Shown: positions 11,287 to 23,209, counted from the first letter of the stretch. The stretch: 64,000 nucleotides of DNA from Otatea glauca (GCA_036346275.1 CM070717.1:6817178-6881177), one strand, 5' to 3'. Program-made: numbers and translations. The notes: generated by a model not told the origin, from the sequence alone.

Positions 11287-12599
11287 CTATGTTCCATGCG
11301 TTGGAGATGACGTTGTCATCCGTGTTCTTGAGTCGGATGGTGCCGGGTCGGAGAACCTCCACGACGGTGAAGGGGCCTTCCCAAGGCGGTGAGAGCTTGT
11401 GCCTGTCTTTGCTGGACTAAACCCGGCGCAGGACCAGGTCGCCAACGTTGAAGGACTGGCCTCGGACCTGACGACTGTGATAGCATCGCAGCGCCTGCTG
11501 GTACTTGGCTGATCGTAGAATGGCCACGTCACGTGCCTCGTTGAGCTGGTCGATGGCGTCTTGTTGCGAGATGAGCCCCCGAGCCTCTTCAAAGGCTTGT
11601 AGTCTTGGGACTCCATATTCCAGGTCGGTCGGTAAGACGTCCTCGGCACTGAACACCATGAAGAATGGTGTAAACCCGGTCGCCCGGGTCGATGCGGTCC
11701 GCAGGCTCCAGAGGACGGAGGGTAACTCGGCCACCCATAGTCCCGCGAATTTCTTCAGCCGACCGAAGATTCGTGGCTTGAGCCCTTGGAGAATCATGCC
11801 GTTTGCTCGCTTGGCCTAGCCGTTGGTCCGCGGATGGGCCACAACTGTCCAATCGACGCGGATGTTGAAGTCGTCACAGAACTCGAGGAATTCCTTACCC
11901 GTGAACTGCGTGCCGTTATCGGTGATGATGGAGTTCGGGACTCCGAATCGGAAGATGATGTCGCGGATAAAGTTGGCCGCCTGCGCCGATGTGATGCTGG
12001 CGACCGGCTTGGCCTCTATCCACTTGGTGAACTTATCCACCGCGACAAAGAGGTGGGTAAAGCCCCCGGGCGCCTTTTTGAAGGGCTCGACCAGATCGAG
12101 TCCCCAGACCGCGAATGGCCATGTGACGGGGATCGTCTGTAAGGCCTGTGTTGGAAGATGCGTCTGCTGGGCGAAGAACTGGCATCCCTCGCAGGCGCGA
12201 ACTATTTGCTCGGTGTCGGCCAAAGTGGTCGGCCAGTAGAAACCTTGTCGGAAAGCCTTTCCTACCAGGGACTGGGGTGCGGCGTGGTGACCGCAGACAC
12301 CACCATGGATATCGGCGGCCGCCTCCGCAGTCGGCGGGATGCACTACGGAGGACTCGGAGGGACTCCTTTTGTAAAGGTCTTCTCCGACCAGGATGAAAG
12401 ATTTCGCTCGATGAGCGAGGCACCGTGCTTCGGTCGGGTCGGTGGGGAGCGACTCATCAGTCAGTTGGTTGACGAAGGGCTTCCTCCAATCGGAATCGGC
12501 CATCAGCACGTCGCGGTCCAACCTGGGTGGCTCTCCGTCCAACCGCCCGGCGGTGGTAATCGCGCAAACAGTCGAGACGGCGCTCGATCGGCCGGTCAT
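11287..12599 (-). pseudogene. Element A integrase region
   Basis: Minus-strand frames show an integrase: part of the zinc-binding region (ACEGCQFF), then WGLDLVEPF and ITDNGTQFTG, which hold the first two catalytic aspartates. The frame 11816-12223 ends at AHPRTNG, and the next frame (11417-11797) gives the rest (RATGFTPFFMVFSAEDVLPTDLEYG). The C-terminal beta-barrel-like end is near 11287-11410. Several frame changes are needed, so no complete enzyme is encoded. In the intact family this enzyme inserts the DNA copy into the chromosome. Confidence 0.88.
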
Positions 12600-13400
12600 T
12601 GGGCGGAAGGTTGTCGAAGGTCACAGACGAAGATCCCAGATGGGACCGGACCTCTGCTGGAGGCGAGATTGGCTAGGTAATCGGCCTCACCATTGTAGCG
12701 TATGTAGCTATGGTGAAGCTCGAAGCCCTTGAATCTTTCCTCGAGCTTGCGCACTTCCCGGCAGTACGCAGCCATGCGGGCGTCTCGGGGCTCCGCGGCC
12801 TTCATGACTTGGTCGACAACGTGCTTGGAGTCTCCGTGGACGTAGAGTCGTGGCCGAGATCGGCAAGCGATCCGGAGACCGTTGGCGAGCCTTGTACTCG
12901 GCGACGTTGTTGGTCGCATCGAAGAGCAGCCGAATGGCGTACTGGAACTTGTTCCCGGCGGGAGGCGATGGCGACTCCCTTTAAGCCGTTCTTGGTGTAG
13001 GACCCGTCGAAGTACATTGTCCAGTACTCGGGGTCTTCGAGCGCCGGTGGCGCCTATGCTTCGGTCCACTCATCGACGAAGTCGGCCAGGGCCTGCGACT
13101 TGATCGCCGTTCGAGGAACGTACGATATGTCGTGGTGTTGAGCTCAAGTGCCCACTTGGCTATCCTTCTGAGCGTCGCGGTTGTGGGCGATTTCGCCGGT
13201 GGCGAGAGTCACCACGGAGATGGGGTGCCGTCGAGTAATGGACCAACTTCCTCTTTGTGATGAGCCTTTGCATAGAGCGGTTTTTGCACTTGCGGTGCCG
13301 AGCTTTTGACTCGGAGAGCACCTCGTTGCCGAAGTAGACCGGTTGTTGTACCTTGAGCACATGGCCTTCTTCATTCGTTCTGCTGAGGCCGCGCGACAAC
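12596..13400 (-). pseudogene. Element A RNase H and second (archaeal-type) RNase H
   Basis: The frame 13160-13399 holds the first RNase H part (QQPVYFGNEVLSESKARH, then KLVHYS). Farther left MYFDGSYTKNG and HGDSKHVVDQV with YNGEADYLANLASSR match the extra RNase H domain typical of Tat elements. The pieces fall in different frames, so frameshifts are present. RNase H removes the RNA strand during reverse transcription. Confidence 0.82.
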
Positions 13401-14400
13401 TGGGTCGTGGCGGCGATGTAGAGGAAGCGATTCTCTGGTGCGGGGCAACGGGGGTGAGGTAGTCGGGAATACCTTGATCAGTGAGGGCTTCCTGAGCCTC
13501 CTGTGTCCAGTTGAAGTTGTTGGACTTCTTGAGCAGCTTATAAAGCGGCATCCCGCGCTCGCCAAGGCGAGACACGAAACGGCTTAGGGCTGCAAGGCAT
13601 CCTATCATCTTTTGGACTCTTTTTAGGTCGCCGATCGGGCCCATCCTCATGATCGCCGAGATCTTTTCTTGGTTGGTTTCGATGCCACGTTCGGAGACGA
13701 TGAAGCCGAGCAGCTTTCCCTTAGGGACCCCGAAAACACATTTCTCAGGGTTGAGCCTTATACGAAACCGTCGAAGGTTCTCAAAGGTTTCCTCCAGGTC
13801 GGAGACGAGGTCATCGACCTTCCTAGTCTTGATGACGATGTCGTCGACGTATGCTTCGACGTTACGGCCTATCTGGTCATTAAAGCATGTTTGCATACAT
13901 CGCTGGTATGTAGCGCCCGCGTTTTTCAGACCAAACGGCATCGTTACGTAGCAATATGAGCCGAAAGGGGTGATGAAAGAAGTTGCGGGATGGTCCGACT
14001 CCTTCATCGCTATCAGGTGATAGCCTGAGTAGGCATCCAGGAAGGACAGGGTTTCGCACCCTGCAGTGGAGTCAACGACTTGGTCGATGCAGGGCAAAGG
14101 GAACGGGTCATTGGGACAAGCCTTGTTCAGGCTCGTGTAGTCAATGCACATTCTCTATTGCCCGGTTTTCTTTTTTACAAGGACAGGGTTGGCTAGCCAC
14201 TCGGGGTGGCGCACCTCTTTTACAAACCCTGCGGTCAAAAGTTTGGCGATCTCCTCCCCTATGATCCTGCGCTTCTCTTCGTCGAAGCGGCGCAGGCGTT
14301 GGGCGACCAGCCTCGAGCCTAGTCGGATGTTTAAGGAGTGCTCGGCGACTTCCCTTGGGATTCCTGGCATGTCGGAGGGCCTCCATCCGAAGACATCTTT
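13400..14400 (-). pseudogene. Element A reverse transcriptase
   Basis: Clear Ty3/gypsy RT blocks are seen in order: FVKEVRHPEWLANPVLVKKK, CIDYTSLNKACPNDPFPLP, FLDAYSGYH, PFGLKNAGATYQR and the active-site AYVDDIVIKT, then the connection segment (LSRFVSRLGERGMPLYKLLK). A TAG stop (near 14160) lies just before CIDY, where relatives have a tryptophan. The frame shifts after WTQEAQEALTD. The domain from CIDY to the connection is otherwise open (frame 13144-14151), the best preserved part of the element. Confidence 0.92.
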
Positions 14401-14788
14401 GTTGGCGCGGAGGAAGTCGACGAGCGCCCTTTCCTATTTGGCAGGGAGCGTGGCTCCAACCCGCACGATCTTGGTCGGATCCTCAGGATCGACCGCGACC
14501 TCCTTCGTGTCCTCGGCGGACTTGAAGGATCTCGGCCCCGACTTGCTGGAGTCGGGGGCAGACTCAGAGGTCTCCCTCTGGAGGTTCGCGAGCTCGGCGG
14601 ACGCAATGACCGCCGTCGCAAGCTCACAACTGCTTCGCTCGCAGTTGTAGGCAAGCTGAAAAGAGGAGGCCACGGTGATCACTCCTCGTGGCCCAGGCAT
14701 CTTTAGCTTGAGGTAGGTGTAGCTGGGGACGCCATGAACTTGGCGTAGCACGGCCTCCCCAGGATGGCGTGGTAGGAGCCGCGAAATT

Positions 14789-15190
14789 CTACAACCTCAA
14801 AGGTGAGGGTTTCGGTGCGAAAATTGTCCGTCCCCCAAAGCGACAGGCGGTCGACTGCCGGCGGGTGAGCCTGGCGGCCGGGATGGCCAGTGGAAGGCGC
14901 CTTGCTCGGTCGGAGACTCGGCGGGGACTCCATGGCGTCGGCGTCTCAACATAAGGATGTTGAGACCCGTGCCGCCGATCCATGAGCACCTTCGTGGCGC
15001 TTCTTCCCATGATGGGTCGACCACGGTGGTATCTCCCGGTGCGGGATGTGGTCGGGGTGGTCGGTCCGGTCAAAGGTGATCGGGGACTCTGACCACCGGA
15101 GGTAGTGGGGGACGGCTGGAGTTGCGGTGTGGACCTCGCGGAAGGCGAGCTTGAGCCGCCGCTTGTCGGCGTAGAACGCCGGTCCACCAA
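14789..15190 (-). pseudogene. Element A protease region
   Basis: The motif leading to the active site (TKVLMD) is in one frame and the rest (IGGTGLNILMLR) in another. The break lies near 14977-14981 and is consistent with one extra base at the active-site aspartate. Ty3-type aspartic proteases cut the polyprotein; here the active site itself is broken. Confidence 0.75.
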
Positions 15191-16786
15191 AGATCATCAG
15201 GCAGCCGTCGGGTTTCGGGAACTTGGGGTCCGCCTTGTTTTCCTCGGCGTGCGGTGCCGGGTCTTGCTTCTTCCCCTTGCCCCGCGGCTGTGCGGGGGCG
15301 GCGGAAAGGAAGCGCTTCAGGAATTGGTAGTCCCTGTATTTATGCTTGACGGGGAACCCGTGGTTCGGACACGGACTCTCCATCAGTTTCTCGAAATAGT
15401 CGGGCGCGACGACTGGTCGCTCCTGTTGCTTGGTAGGGTGGTCGGCAGCCGCGACCAGGTGGCCCTCTCGGACCTGTTTCCCCTGCCGCTTCCGCTTGTC
15501 GAAGCGGTCGGAAGGGGAGGCGGCCTGAGCGCTGGTCTCTCGTTTGGCCTTCCCCTTCTCAAAGATGGCCCCCACAGCCTCCTCGTCGGAGGCGTGGTTG
15601 GTGGCAATGTCAAGGAGCTCCTTGGTGGTTCTGGGTTTGATGCAACCCAGCTTGTGCACCAGGACCTTGCAGGAGGTCCCGTAGATGAACGCCCCGATGA
15701 CGTCGGCGTCGGAGATGTCGGGGAGTTCATTGCATTGACGGGAGAAGCGTCGGATGTAATCCCGGAGGGTCTCCCTCGGCTGCTGTTTGCAGCTTTTCAG
15801 GTCCTAGGAGTTCCCAGGGCGCTTGTAGGTGCCCTAGAAGTTACCAACGAAGAGATTCTTCAGGTCCCCCCAGTTCCTGATGGTTTTCGCGGGCAAGTAC
15901 TCGAGCCAGGCTCGAGCCGAGTCCGCAAGGTAGATGGGGAGGTACTGGATGATGAAAAGATCATCCGTAGCTCCTCCGCCCGACATGCGAGCGGTAGTCT
16001 TCGACCAAGCGGCGGGGTTACGTCGCCCGATGTATTTAGCTATGTTGGTTGGTGCCCGGAACCTGGCAGGGAAATCCGCGTGGCGGATCCCCTGACAGAA
16101 GGCCCGTGGCCCCGGACCATCGGGGCTCGGGTTGCGGTCGTCGCGGCGTCCGCTGTCTATGACCCACGACCGGGCCGCTTCGTTCGCCGCTTTTCTCTGC
16201 GCCTCGAGGGTGGCGCGGACGTCGTAATCATTGCCGAGGCACCGACGCACCGGGGTGTGCGAGGCACAGGGTTGTTCGTCTTTTGTGCCGTCTTCGCCGG
16301 GCCCAGCCGATTCCGAGCGGCGGTGCGGCTCTGGCGGCCAGAGGAAGCAACCGAGTGGTGGGGCCGAGCCTCGCATGTCTTTGCCGCAGGCGCGTTCCAC
16401 CGATCCGGAGGTTACGGGCGTTGCCTTGGTGTCCGGTCGTCCGGCTCGAAACGCCGCGCGAAGCGGCATTGCGAGCTTTGCCGCGTTTGACTTGCATGGG
16501 AAGAGCGGAAGGCGCGGATTCTTCCACCGGTGGTGGTGTACTGGCAGCGTGCGTGTGCGCCAGCGCCGGCCAAGCGAGGCTCGGTGACTCTGCTCGGTCG
16601 GCTGAGTTTGTCGAGCTCGGCCCTTCGGGCCTCCAGTTCCTCGCGATGTTGTTGGAGCTCAGCGTGGCGCTTGAGCGCGTTGGCGGCTTCGCGGATGATA
16701 TTCCTCTTCTGCGCTGCAGTGCGGCTGGATGAAGCTCCGTGGTTGCGGGGGTTGCGGTCGGGTGGACCATACCCGCCATGTTGCAC
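14946..16786 (-). pseudogene. Element A gag
   Basis: The N-terminal frame starts MQHGGYGPPDRNP at 16786 and has a long E/R-rich helix (QQHREELEARRAELDKL). The frame 15834-16469 carries the gag core: FPARFRAPTNIAKY, DDLFIIQYLPIYLADSARAW, LKNLFVGNF and then a stop. A further frame (14946-15659) continues HKLGCIKPRTTKELLDIATN and the basic zinc-knuckle-side region. At least two frame changes and stops interrupt it. The long plus-strand frame over 15105-16490 is a shadow of this gene. Confidence 0.85.
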
Positions 16787-16999
16787 TCACGAGAGTGCAG
16801 TCTGTTGACAACGCGCTCCGTGTCGGAGCTGGAGTCGTGGCTGGAGGAGTCCTCGATGCGTCGTGGGCGGAGGCGGCATGGCCGCCATCACCACAGTGCG
16901 AGCCACCGGGTGGCGCGATCACCGCTGAGCTCACGGGTGCTACTGCCGGAGACGGCGCAGCACTCGGTGCGCCCTGGCCTCGGGGCCCGCACGGGGCCC

Positions 17000-17246
17000 T
17001 CAAGCTGGAGGTTGGCGAAGTCGTTGGAGATGGAGTCCAGGCTTCCAGTGGACGCCTGGTCTCAAGAGGTGGCGGGGACGAGCACGAGCTCTTTCGCCGA
17101 AATGGCGATGAAGTCGAGGGAGCCGAAACGGATCCAGCTCCTTGACGTAGACACGCCGTCGTGGGTGAAGAATGCCATCAAGGAAGCAAGCGGGAATCCG
17201 GAGATGTCGATGAAGACGCGCGAAGGCCCCTACCTGGCGCGCCAAC
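17000..17246 (-). other. Element A primer-binding site and leader
   Basis: Directly inside the 5' LTR the minus strand reads TGGCGCGCCAGGTAGGGG (17227-17244), two bases from the LTR end. This is the primer-binding sequence seen in many grass Tat elements. A short open frame (VGAFARLHRHLRIPACFLDG...) crosses the leader. I cannot tell whether it is translated. Confidence 0.75.
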
Positions 17247-18170
17247 TGTCGGCATTTCGAGCACCGACGAGTGAATTTTTAAGTCTAAGGCGTCGCGTAT
17301 TCCCTCTCCTTGAATGGTTAGACTCAGGAGCCCAAGATATATACTGGTTCGGGCCGAATGTCCCTACTCCAATACGTGTGGTGATGTCGTATTGCTTTGG
17401 GTGCAGATGACTGCACAGGGTTTACAAGCGGGAGCCGAGGGCTCAAACACGAGAGCATAAACTGCCTATTTGTCAAAGACCAAGAGAAGTCCGAGGGAGA
17501 GAGAGAGAGCCTCAACCTGCCTCCCAGAAGACCCTGCCTCCCTTTATATAGTCGGAGGGGGCAGGTTACATGGGAAGTTGGGAGAGGGAAGGACGAAGAG
17601 GTCTACGCTAGGAGTTCTGACCCTTAGTCTTGGTGGTTGGTCGACTTTCTCTTCTGCCCATGCCGGGTTGGTGGGCTCATCGAGTAGAGCAGTTCGCCGC
17701 TTCATCGGGAAACAGCGCACCTGCCTTCTGCGAGCCTAACGGGCGCTGACGCCATAATGCGTGACTTTGGTGCTGCCTCGGGAAGGAGCGTATCTCCATA
17801 CTGTGCGTGACTGGACGATGAGACTGTTGTCTCGACGTTAGCAACCTTCGTGCTGTCTTGGGAAGGAGCCACTTGCCCCCGCACGGTCATTTCGAGTGGT
17901 CGTGTCCGTAGGGCACGTGGCTGATGGCCGGCGGAGGCCTGACACTTGGCCCTTGGCGGAGATTGCCTCAGTTTTGTCGGAGTCGGTGGGGAGTCTGACC
18001 TGTGGCGGGGGTCGGACGCCCCGTTAGGTCAGGGATGAGCTTGGGACAGCTCGTTAGGTCGGGGACGAGTGTCTTTTGTGGCCCCGTGAGGCCTTTGGTC
18101 GGAGCCGGGCTTGGGACAGCCCGTTCGTTACTCTGGGCCGCTGGGGTACCCATTGTATGAGTACTCGTCA
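17247..18170 (-). repeat. Element A 5' LTR, intact
   Basis: A 924-base LTR starting TGTCGG and ending GTCA on the plus strand (TGACGAGTAC...TGCCGACA in element orientation). CCCTTTATATAGTCGG near 17540 is a possible TATA region read across this strand. The five bases after it are TATAG; the matching left flank lies outside the window, so the target duplication cannot be checked. Confidence 0.93.
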
Positions 18171-18945
18171 TATAGATTCTAATACGATCTAAATCGTATA
18201 ATAAATATTAGAATTCTTATACATATATATAAAAAAGTACATATTTAGGAGTTGATATCGTCTCCTGTAGTCTAATGAATGCGTTATGATAGGCCCATAT
18301 AAACACCATGACCCAGAAAATATCCTCCCTTCCCACTCTTTCCTCACTGTCTCCACCATTCTCCCTCCTCCCTCTTTCTCTTCTCCACTGACAAGCAGTG
18401 GAACAATTCCAATGACCAGCGGGAAGCTGTGGCGATGATGAGTGTCAACCACGGAGGCAACGTCGCCGGCGCAGCGGTGATAGCCGAATCCTAAGCAGCA
18501 CCACGGCGGATGGTCGGATGTAGTGTTTACACAATGGCACATGGCTAGATTTTGCAAAAGCTCTGCGGGGAGGCCAGTTACGGCAGTCACTTCTACCACT
18601 TTGGCGCCATTGCCCACACCAGATCTAAGCAAGCTCAAGCAAGAGGTGGCAACCATCGCCATCTTCTTTGTCTCTGGCGAGCGCGATCTTCTTCATCTCC
18701 GATGCCGATCGCCACTATCTTCTTTCATCATCGCCCATCCAGATCTAGACATCGCTAGTGTAGTCCTAACCGGCAAGGAGATGGCGAAGCAGCCAGACCA
18801 AGACTCCTAGCCTTCTTTCCTGTTGCCCACAACACTTCTTCTATGTTGCCACCAAACCTTCTTCTTTGTCGCTGGCAGGCCTCTTTCTTCGTCACCGCAG
18901 ATGTGGCTTTCGAGCAGCGTGACACCACCAAATTTGGATGTGACT
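18171..18945. other. Unassigned DNA right of element A
   Basis: AT-rich start, then mixed sequence with short frames on both strands. I recognise no protein or transposon end here. Confidence 0.5.
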
Positions 18946-19186
18946 GAACCCACTGTTGCTAAATCTGGTGTCCCCGAGGTCAATGCCACCAGATTCGGAC
19001 ATGACAAAGCTCATTGCCACCAGATCCGGCATCCCTAAGGTCAGTGCCGTCGGAATCAGCTTCACAAAGTTCACTACCATCGGATCCGAAGTCTCTGAGG
19101 TCAGTGCAGCTAGATTAGCCATCTGTGAGGTCGATGCCACTAGATTCGCCACCCCAAAGGTTGCCACCGCTGGATCCGGTGTGTCC
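18946..19186. repeat. Degenerate 30-bp minisatellite
   Basis: The phrase GAGGTCRATGCCACYAGATT recurs in variants at about 18976, 19007, 19037, 19067, 19097, 19127 and 19157, a 30-base step. The unit is ten codons, so a plus-strand frame (18956-19288) stays open with S/T/V-rich ten-residue repeats. There is no sign of a true gene start. Confidence 0.75.
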
Positions 19187-20661
19187 GAGCATGCCGCTCT
19201 AGATATATCATCCTTGACCCTGTCGACGTCGCAGCTCTTCCTCGGCTTCGGTGGTGTACACCTTGTCCACGACGTGTTTGGAGGTTAGAGGCTAGAGATC
19301 TAGAAGGAACTCACTAACAAGTTCGGTGACGATGTGATCGAGGGGCGGAGGATGTAGCGTTCACCCAACTCGAAGATGACAGCAAGAAGGCAGCCGTCAT
19401 AGAGGCTATGCCTAACTCATGCGCTAGAAACCTTGAACCCTAGCATCCACCCATTCCCCATGCGATGCAAGGAAGGGAAAGAAATTAGTTGGGGGACCAG
19501 GATTGACGTGCGAGATCGGAACAACATAGGGAGCAAGAGGAGGTGGTCCCTTGTGACAGGAAGGTAGGGGAAAATCTTGGGGAGGATGGTGGAGCAGTTG
19601 CAAGAAGTGGAAGGCGTCGGGGGTTGTGGGAAGGGTGAGGCCAGATGTGACGGTTTCGACAGAGTAACACGTACACCAACCGTGCACTGGGTCAGCCCAT
19701 ATGTCAATTGGTTTGTTTTTGTTCTTTTGGTTTTTCAATCCAACTTTTTTGTGGGAGATCGTGGGGATGCACTACATGCATGAGGTGCATAGCATGGGAG
19801 GAAGACTAACAAACTCCTCTTTTATATTAATAAATATACATATACATATATATATTTAGTATAGATACACACGTAGATAGAAAAAAATCCTAAAACATTG
19901 ACCGCCTCACTCCCCCTCTCACGTCTTTAGACTCCCAATTCCTCTACCTCCCGCCACCCTTCTCTCCAACCACAGCACAACCATGCCATCGCCTGCTCAT
20001 CGTTCCCCTCCACCACCTCGTCGCCCCACCCTCACTGCTCCTTCTCCTCCACCACATTGACCACCTCTCCCCCACATCTCCAGACTCCCTATTCTCCTAC
20101 CTCTAGTTGCCCCCTCTCTCCAACCATAGCATCGCCTAGCCCTCGCCGGCTCACTGCTCACTCTCCTCCACCGTGCCACCCCGCACTCATCGCTCCCTCT
20201 CCTCAATCGTGATACTCCGCCCTCGCCACCCACCACGACGTGGCTCCTCTTTCTCCATGGTGTCATCCGGGTGCCTGGCTCTAGTGGAGCTCCTCCCTCG
20301 ACCAAATCTAGTCTCGATGGTTGTTGAGGACAACATTCCCATACATTCCCATAGTAGGATCTAATCCTGGTGGCTATCAAGACACCATCCATGTCCTTCT
20401 CAAGGCTAGATCCGTGCGTTAGCAGACGCCGAGATGTCACCCCTTTCGTAGCAACGCCTTGATCCATTCACATCATCCCCATTCTCCAAGTGTGACGGCA
20501 AGCAACGGTGAGTGGTGATTGAGGGGAGAGAGGGGAGAGATGTAATTTTTTTATTGCTTGTGACTAGGCGGTTTTTTAGCAGGTTTCTTTGTATGTGGGT
20601 AGAAAGTAAGAGAGCTTTGCTTCTCCACTCTGGCTTTGAGCGATGCGGAGACGGACTTGAC
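19187..20661. repeat. Unassigned DNA with a ~160-bp tandem duplication
   Basis: The order ATTGACC, CCCAATTCC/CCCTATTC, CTACCTC, TCTCTCCAACCA occurs near 19897 and again near 20057, in CT-rich DNA. The rest holds only short frames. No gene is supported. Confidence 0.5.
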
Positions 20662-21688
20662 TGTGACACCCTAAATTTTTATAGTTAGGATTAAAATAAA
20701 TTAATAATAAGAAAGATAATAATAATAGTTTATTAGGATAGGGAGGGCTAGTTGGAGTGGCCCACTAAAACCTTAGAGTATGAAAAGGGAGGAACTTCAT
20801 TTTTCGTAGGGTTGAATCTTTTTCCCCAAGTGCAGCCACCACTTTTCACTGGGCGGCGCACCTCTCCTAAGGCTTGTCCTCTTTTTTATAGGACAACACC
20901 ATGTTTGTTCTAGGAAAAGAGGGGGAGGCAAGGGAAAGACTAAGAAAGACAAGAAATGCTCATGTCTTTTTCTTATTGGATCTTCATCGATGAGTGGGTA
21001 ACCCTTCACTCCCTCACACTTTCCTTTAGATGAAATTTTATGGGCATTAATTCAGTAATTAGGGCATAATTAACCTTATGAACTATGCTAATTCTCATTT
21101 AGGGTTGTTAGAGATTTTCTATTTTTGCACAATTTAGATCTAATTGATTTTCAATGGCTTTAGGGGCAGAATAAGGAAAAGTGGAGTACTAAAAAGTTAT
21201 AGATAACTTTCTTTTTTTTCCAACAAGATCAAGATCACTAAAATTCATTGGATATATTGCAAGTTTTGGCCTTTGGAAGTCTGATGTTCCAAAGATCATC
21301 ACCAATCGGGTGTTGTCATGGTTTTGGATGTTTTAGCCCTTGAAGATGATCGAATTAGGTTTGTCCGATCACTACATATTTGTAGATAATTTTATTATCT
21401 TTCAACAGAGTACTTAAACACTTAATTTGTTTGAATAGATTAAAGGATATGAGATTGGTAAGTTAGCTGTAAAGTGAACTATTGCAATTGGGTAGTGTCG
21501 CGGTAATTTATAGATTAAATATAGTAGACAGCCAAATTAGGGTTTTTTCATAGCGTTAAAGGTGTAGATACTTGTTTAAACTTTCTTTAAAGTGCAAGAT
21601 TACTGGATTTGGTTTGGTTGTTTAAATATTATGGCATCGAAAAGGATGTTGTCTATAATTTAGTTACCGATGGATGCAATTGTGTTAA
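20662..21688 (+). repeat. Probable start of a long LTR, interrupted by element B
   Basis: TGTGACACCCTAAATTT at 20662 is a typical start of long Ty3-type LTRs in grasses and resembles the starts at 59879 and (minus) 3832. The following AT-rich kilobase has no gene. The sequence is cut at 21688 by element B and presumably resumes at 26682. The far end of this LTR was not found, so the call is tentative. Confidence 0.4.
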
Positions 21689-22574
21689 TGATGGGGATGG
21701 CGATCCCGATCTTTCGGTGAGATGATGATACGTCGATTTGGAGGTGTTGATGGTACCGAATTTAGGGCTTCCTACCAAACAGGTTGGGAGCTTCGCAATC
21801 ACAATGCCAAATCCACACGGATATAAGATCCAATGATCAGTAATTCCTGCAAGAAATCGAGAACCCGCAAGAACAAAGTATGAAGCAAACCGAAAAGGTA
21901 GTATTGAAATCAAACAAAGAGAATAAGTTGAGGTTCTGTTTCTCGGCTCGGGCGGTCTAGTCGACACGCGCAAACACGAGGAGGGACGCACACGGGGTCT
22001 ACCAAAACACAACAAAACCTAAAAAACGAAGAACAGGGGGGGCAACCCAATATAAAGGGGTACCCACACAAGGAGGGGGCGCCCAAGGGGGGGCGGTAGC
22101 CAGGAGAGGGGCGCTGGCCAAAGGAGGGGTGAAACCCTAAGAGTACATGGGCCTTGGGCCCAAAAGAAAGGTGGCGCAGCACCTGGAATTTCTGTCCCGT
22201 GAGATTGTTCTGTGAATTCCTTTCGCTTAAAGAGTAATTTGGCCTCGGGATCAGATCCATTGGAAAGGTTATCTCGATACCTTTCAAACAAGTTGTCGAA
22301 CATCGAAAACAGAGTTCGGATGTGGCCGTGACGTCCGTTTGAAGTACTGCTGCTCCTGGATGGCCGAACCGGATTCGACGACGAATTGGGCTTTATCTTG
22401 GGCCTTCCTTGGCGCGTGGGCTGTCCCCGGTGGATGTTCTTGACGTGCTGATCCAGCAAAGGTGGATAGAAAGGACTTGCTTCCGGATTAAGCCCTCCAG
22501 ACGTTGTAGACGAAGTAGCGGTCGTAGAGGAAGAAGGGGCAGCGGTTGTATCCTTGGTTGGGATGTCCTCATCA
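21689..22574 (-). repeat. Element B 3' LTR
   Basis: An 886-base LTR with TG...CA ends. The end of the protease-polyprotein frame runs into it and stops at 22019. A few substitutions separate it from the right LTR (for example GGGGATGGCG here, GGGGACGGCG there). Confidence 0.93.
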
Positions 22575-23209
22575 TCCTCCCCTTCTTGAATTGGAGTCGT
22601 CCTCGACTCCACCTCATTATCCTGCAATGTATTAGTAATAACAGAAGACAAAGCAACAGAGAATAGCAATGGTTCTATACTATCCATGTTATCTTGGGAG
22701 AGAACTTTTGCAGCCAACAATACTTTACCCTTCAACTTAAGATCGGGTTTTGAGCAATGGTGTAGTTGAATGGGTTGATTACTAGCTACACTTTTAATTC
22801 CACTCTCTTCTTTTTCTCTTTGAGCTCTTTTAACATCAATGTTTCTTAGTTCTGTAGGGCTCATAGGTTTCAAGATAATTTTCTTTCCCTTATACAAGAA
22901 AGTATACTCATTGGTCCTACCATGATGTATAGCATCCATATCATAGATCCACGGTCTACCCAATAAAAGAGAGCAAGCATCCATGGGTACAACATCGTAA
23001 ACAACATTATCATGATAAGAACCAATGGAGATAGGTACTCGAACGGTTTTTGTTACCTGAACCTTACGAGTGGAATTGAGCCATTCAATTTCATACTGTT
23101 GAGGGAGTGGATTTGTGGTCAAGCCAAGCTTCTCGACCATATCTACACTAGCAAGATTGTTGAAGCTACCTCCATCAACAACGACATGCACAGCGCGCTC
23201 ATTCACCAC
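22019..23209 (-). CDS. Element B protease fused to polyprotein C-terminus
   Basis: The frame starts VNERAVHVVVDGGSFNNLAS. DGG is the aspartic-protease active site of this Ty3 group, and LLLGRPWIYDMDAIHHGRTN follows. After about residue 190 the frame passes without RT, RNase H or integrase into a P/S/T-rich tail and then into the 3' LTR, ending at 22019. The methionine at 23209 is only the first in this frame: gag (23203-24669) overlaps it after a frame change near 23410, so it was probably read as part of a gag-pro product. The lack of RT is an internal deletion, not a stop, because the frame stays open across the join. Confidence 0.8.
   Translation of the reverse strand: MVNERAVHVVVDGGSFNNLASVDMVEKLGLTTNPLPQQYEIEWLNSTRKVQVTKTVRVPISIGSYHDNVVYDVVPMDACSLLLGRPWIYDMDAIHHGRTNEYTFLYKGKKIILKPMSPTELRNIDVKRAQREKEESGIKSVASNQPIQLHHCSKPDLKLKGKVLLAAKVLSQDNMDSIEPLLFSVALSSVITNTLQDNEVESRTTPIQEGEDDEDIPTKDTTAAPSSSTTATSSTTSGGLNPEASPFYPPLLDQHVKNIHRGQPTRQGRPKIKPNSSSNPVRPSRSSSTSNGRHGHIRTLFSMFDNLFERYRDNLSNGSDPEAKLLFKRKEFTEQSHGTEIPGAAPPFFWAQGPCTLRVSPLLWPAPLSWLPPPLGRPLLVWVPLYIGLPPLFFVF
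22575..22587 (-). other. Polypurine tract of element B
   Basis: On the minus strand AAGAAGGGGAGGA lies directly against the 3' LTR, a pure purine run suited to start plus-strand DNA synthesis. Confidence 0.85.

Larger units (their letters stand above)
1..18170 (-). mobile_element. Element A: Tat-type Ty3/gypsy LTR retrotransposon, decayed, left end outside window
   Basis: Two direct repeats bracket a Ty3/gypsy polyprotein read on the minus strand. The right copy (17247-18170) is complete and starts TGTCGGCA and ends CTCGTCA. The left copy begins inside the LTR: base 7 here matches 17300, so about 47 bases lie before the window. Order along the element (right to left) is LTR, PBS, gag, protease, RT, RNase H, a second RNase H, integrase, a 7.2-kb 3' region, LTR. 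This order, the second RNase H, the PBS and the long 3' region are features of the Tat lineage. Without the insertion at 673-3832 the element is about 15 kb. Stops and frameshifts in every domain show it is inactive. Confidence 0.9.

Noticed and set aside
15105..16490. 461-residue plus-strand frame
   Set aside because: It lies exactly antisense to gag of element A and has no family match or start signals.
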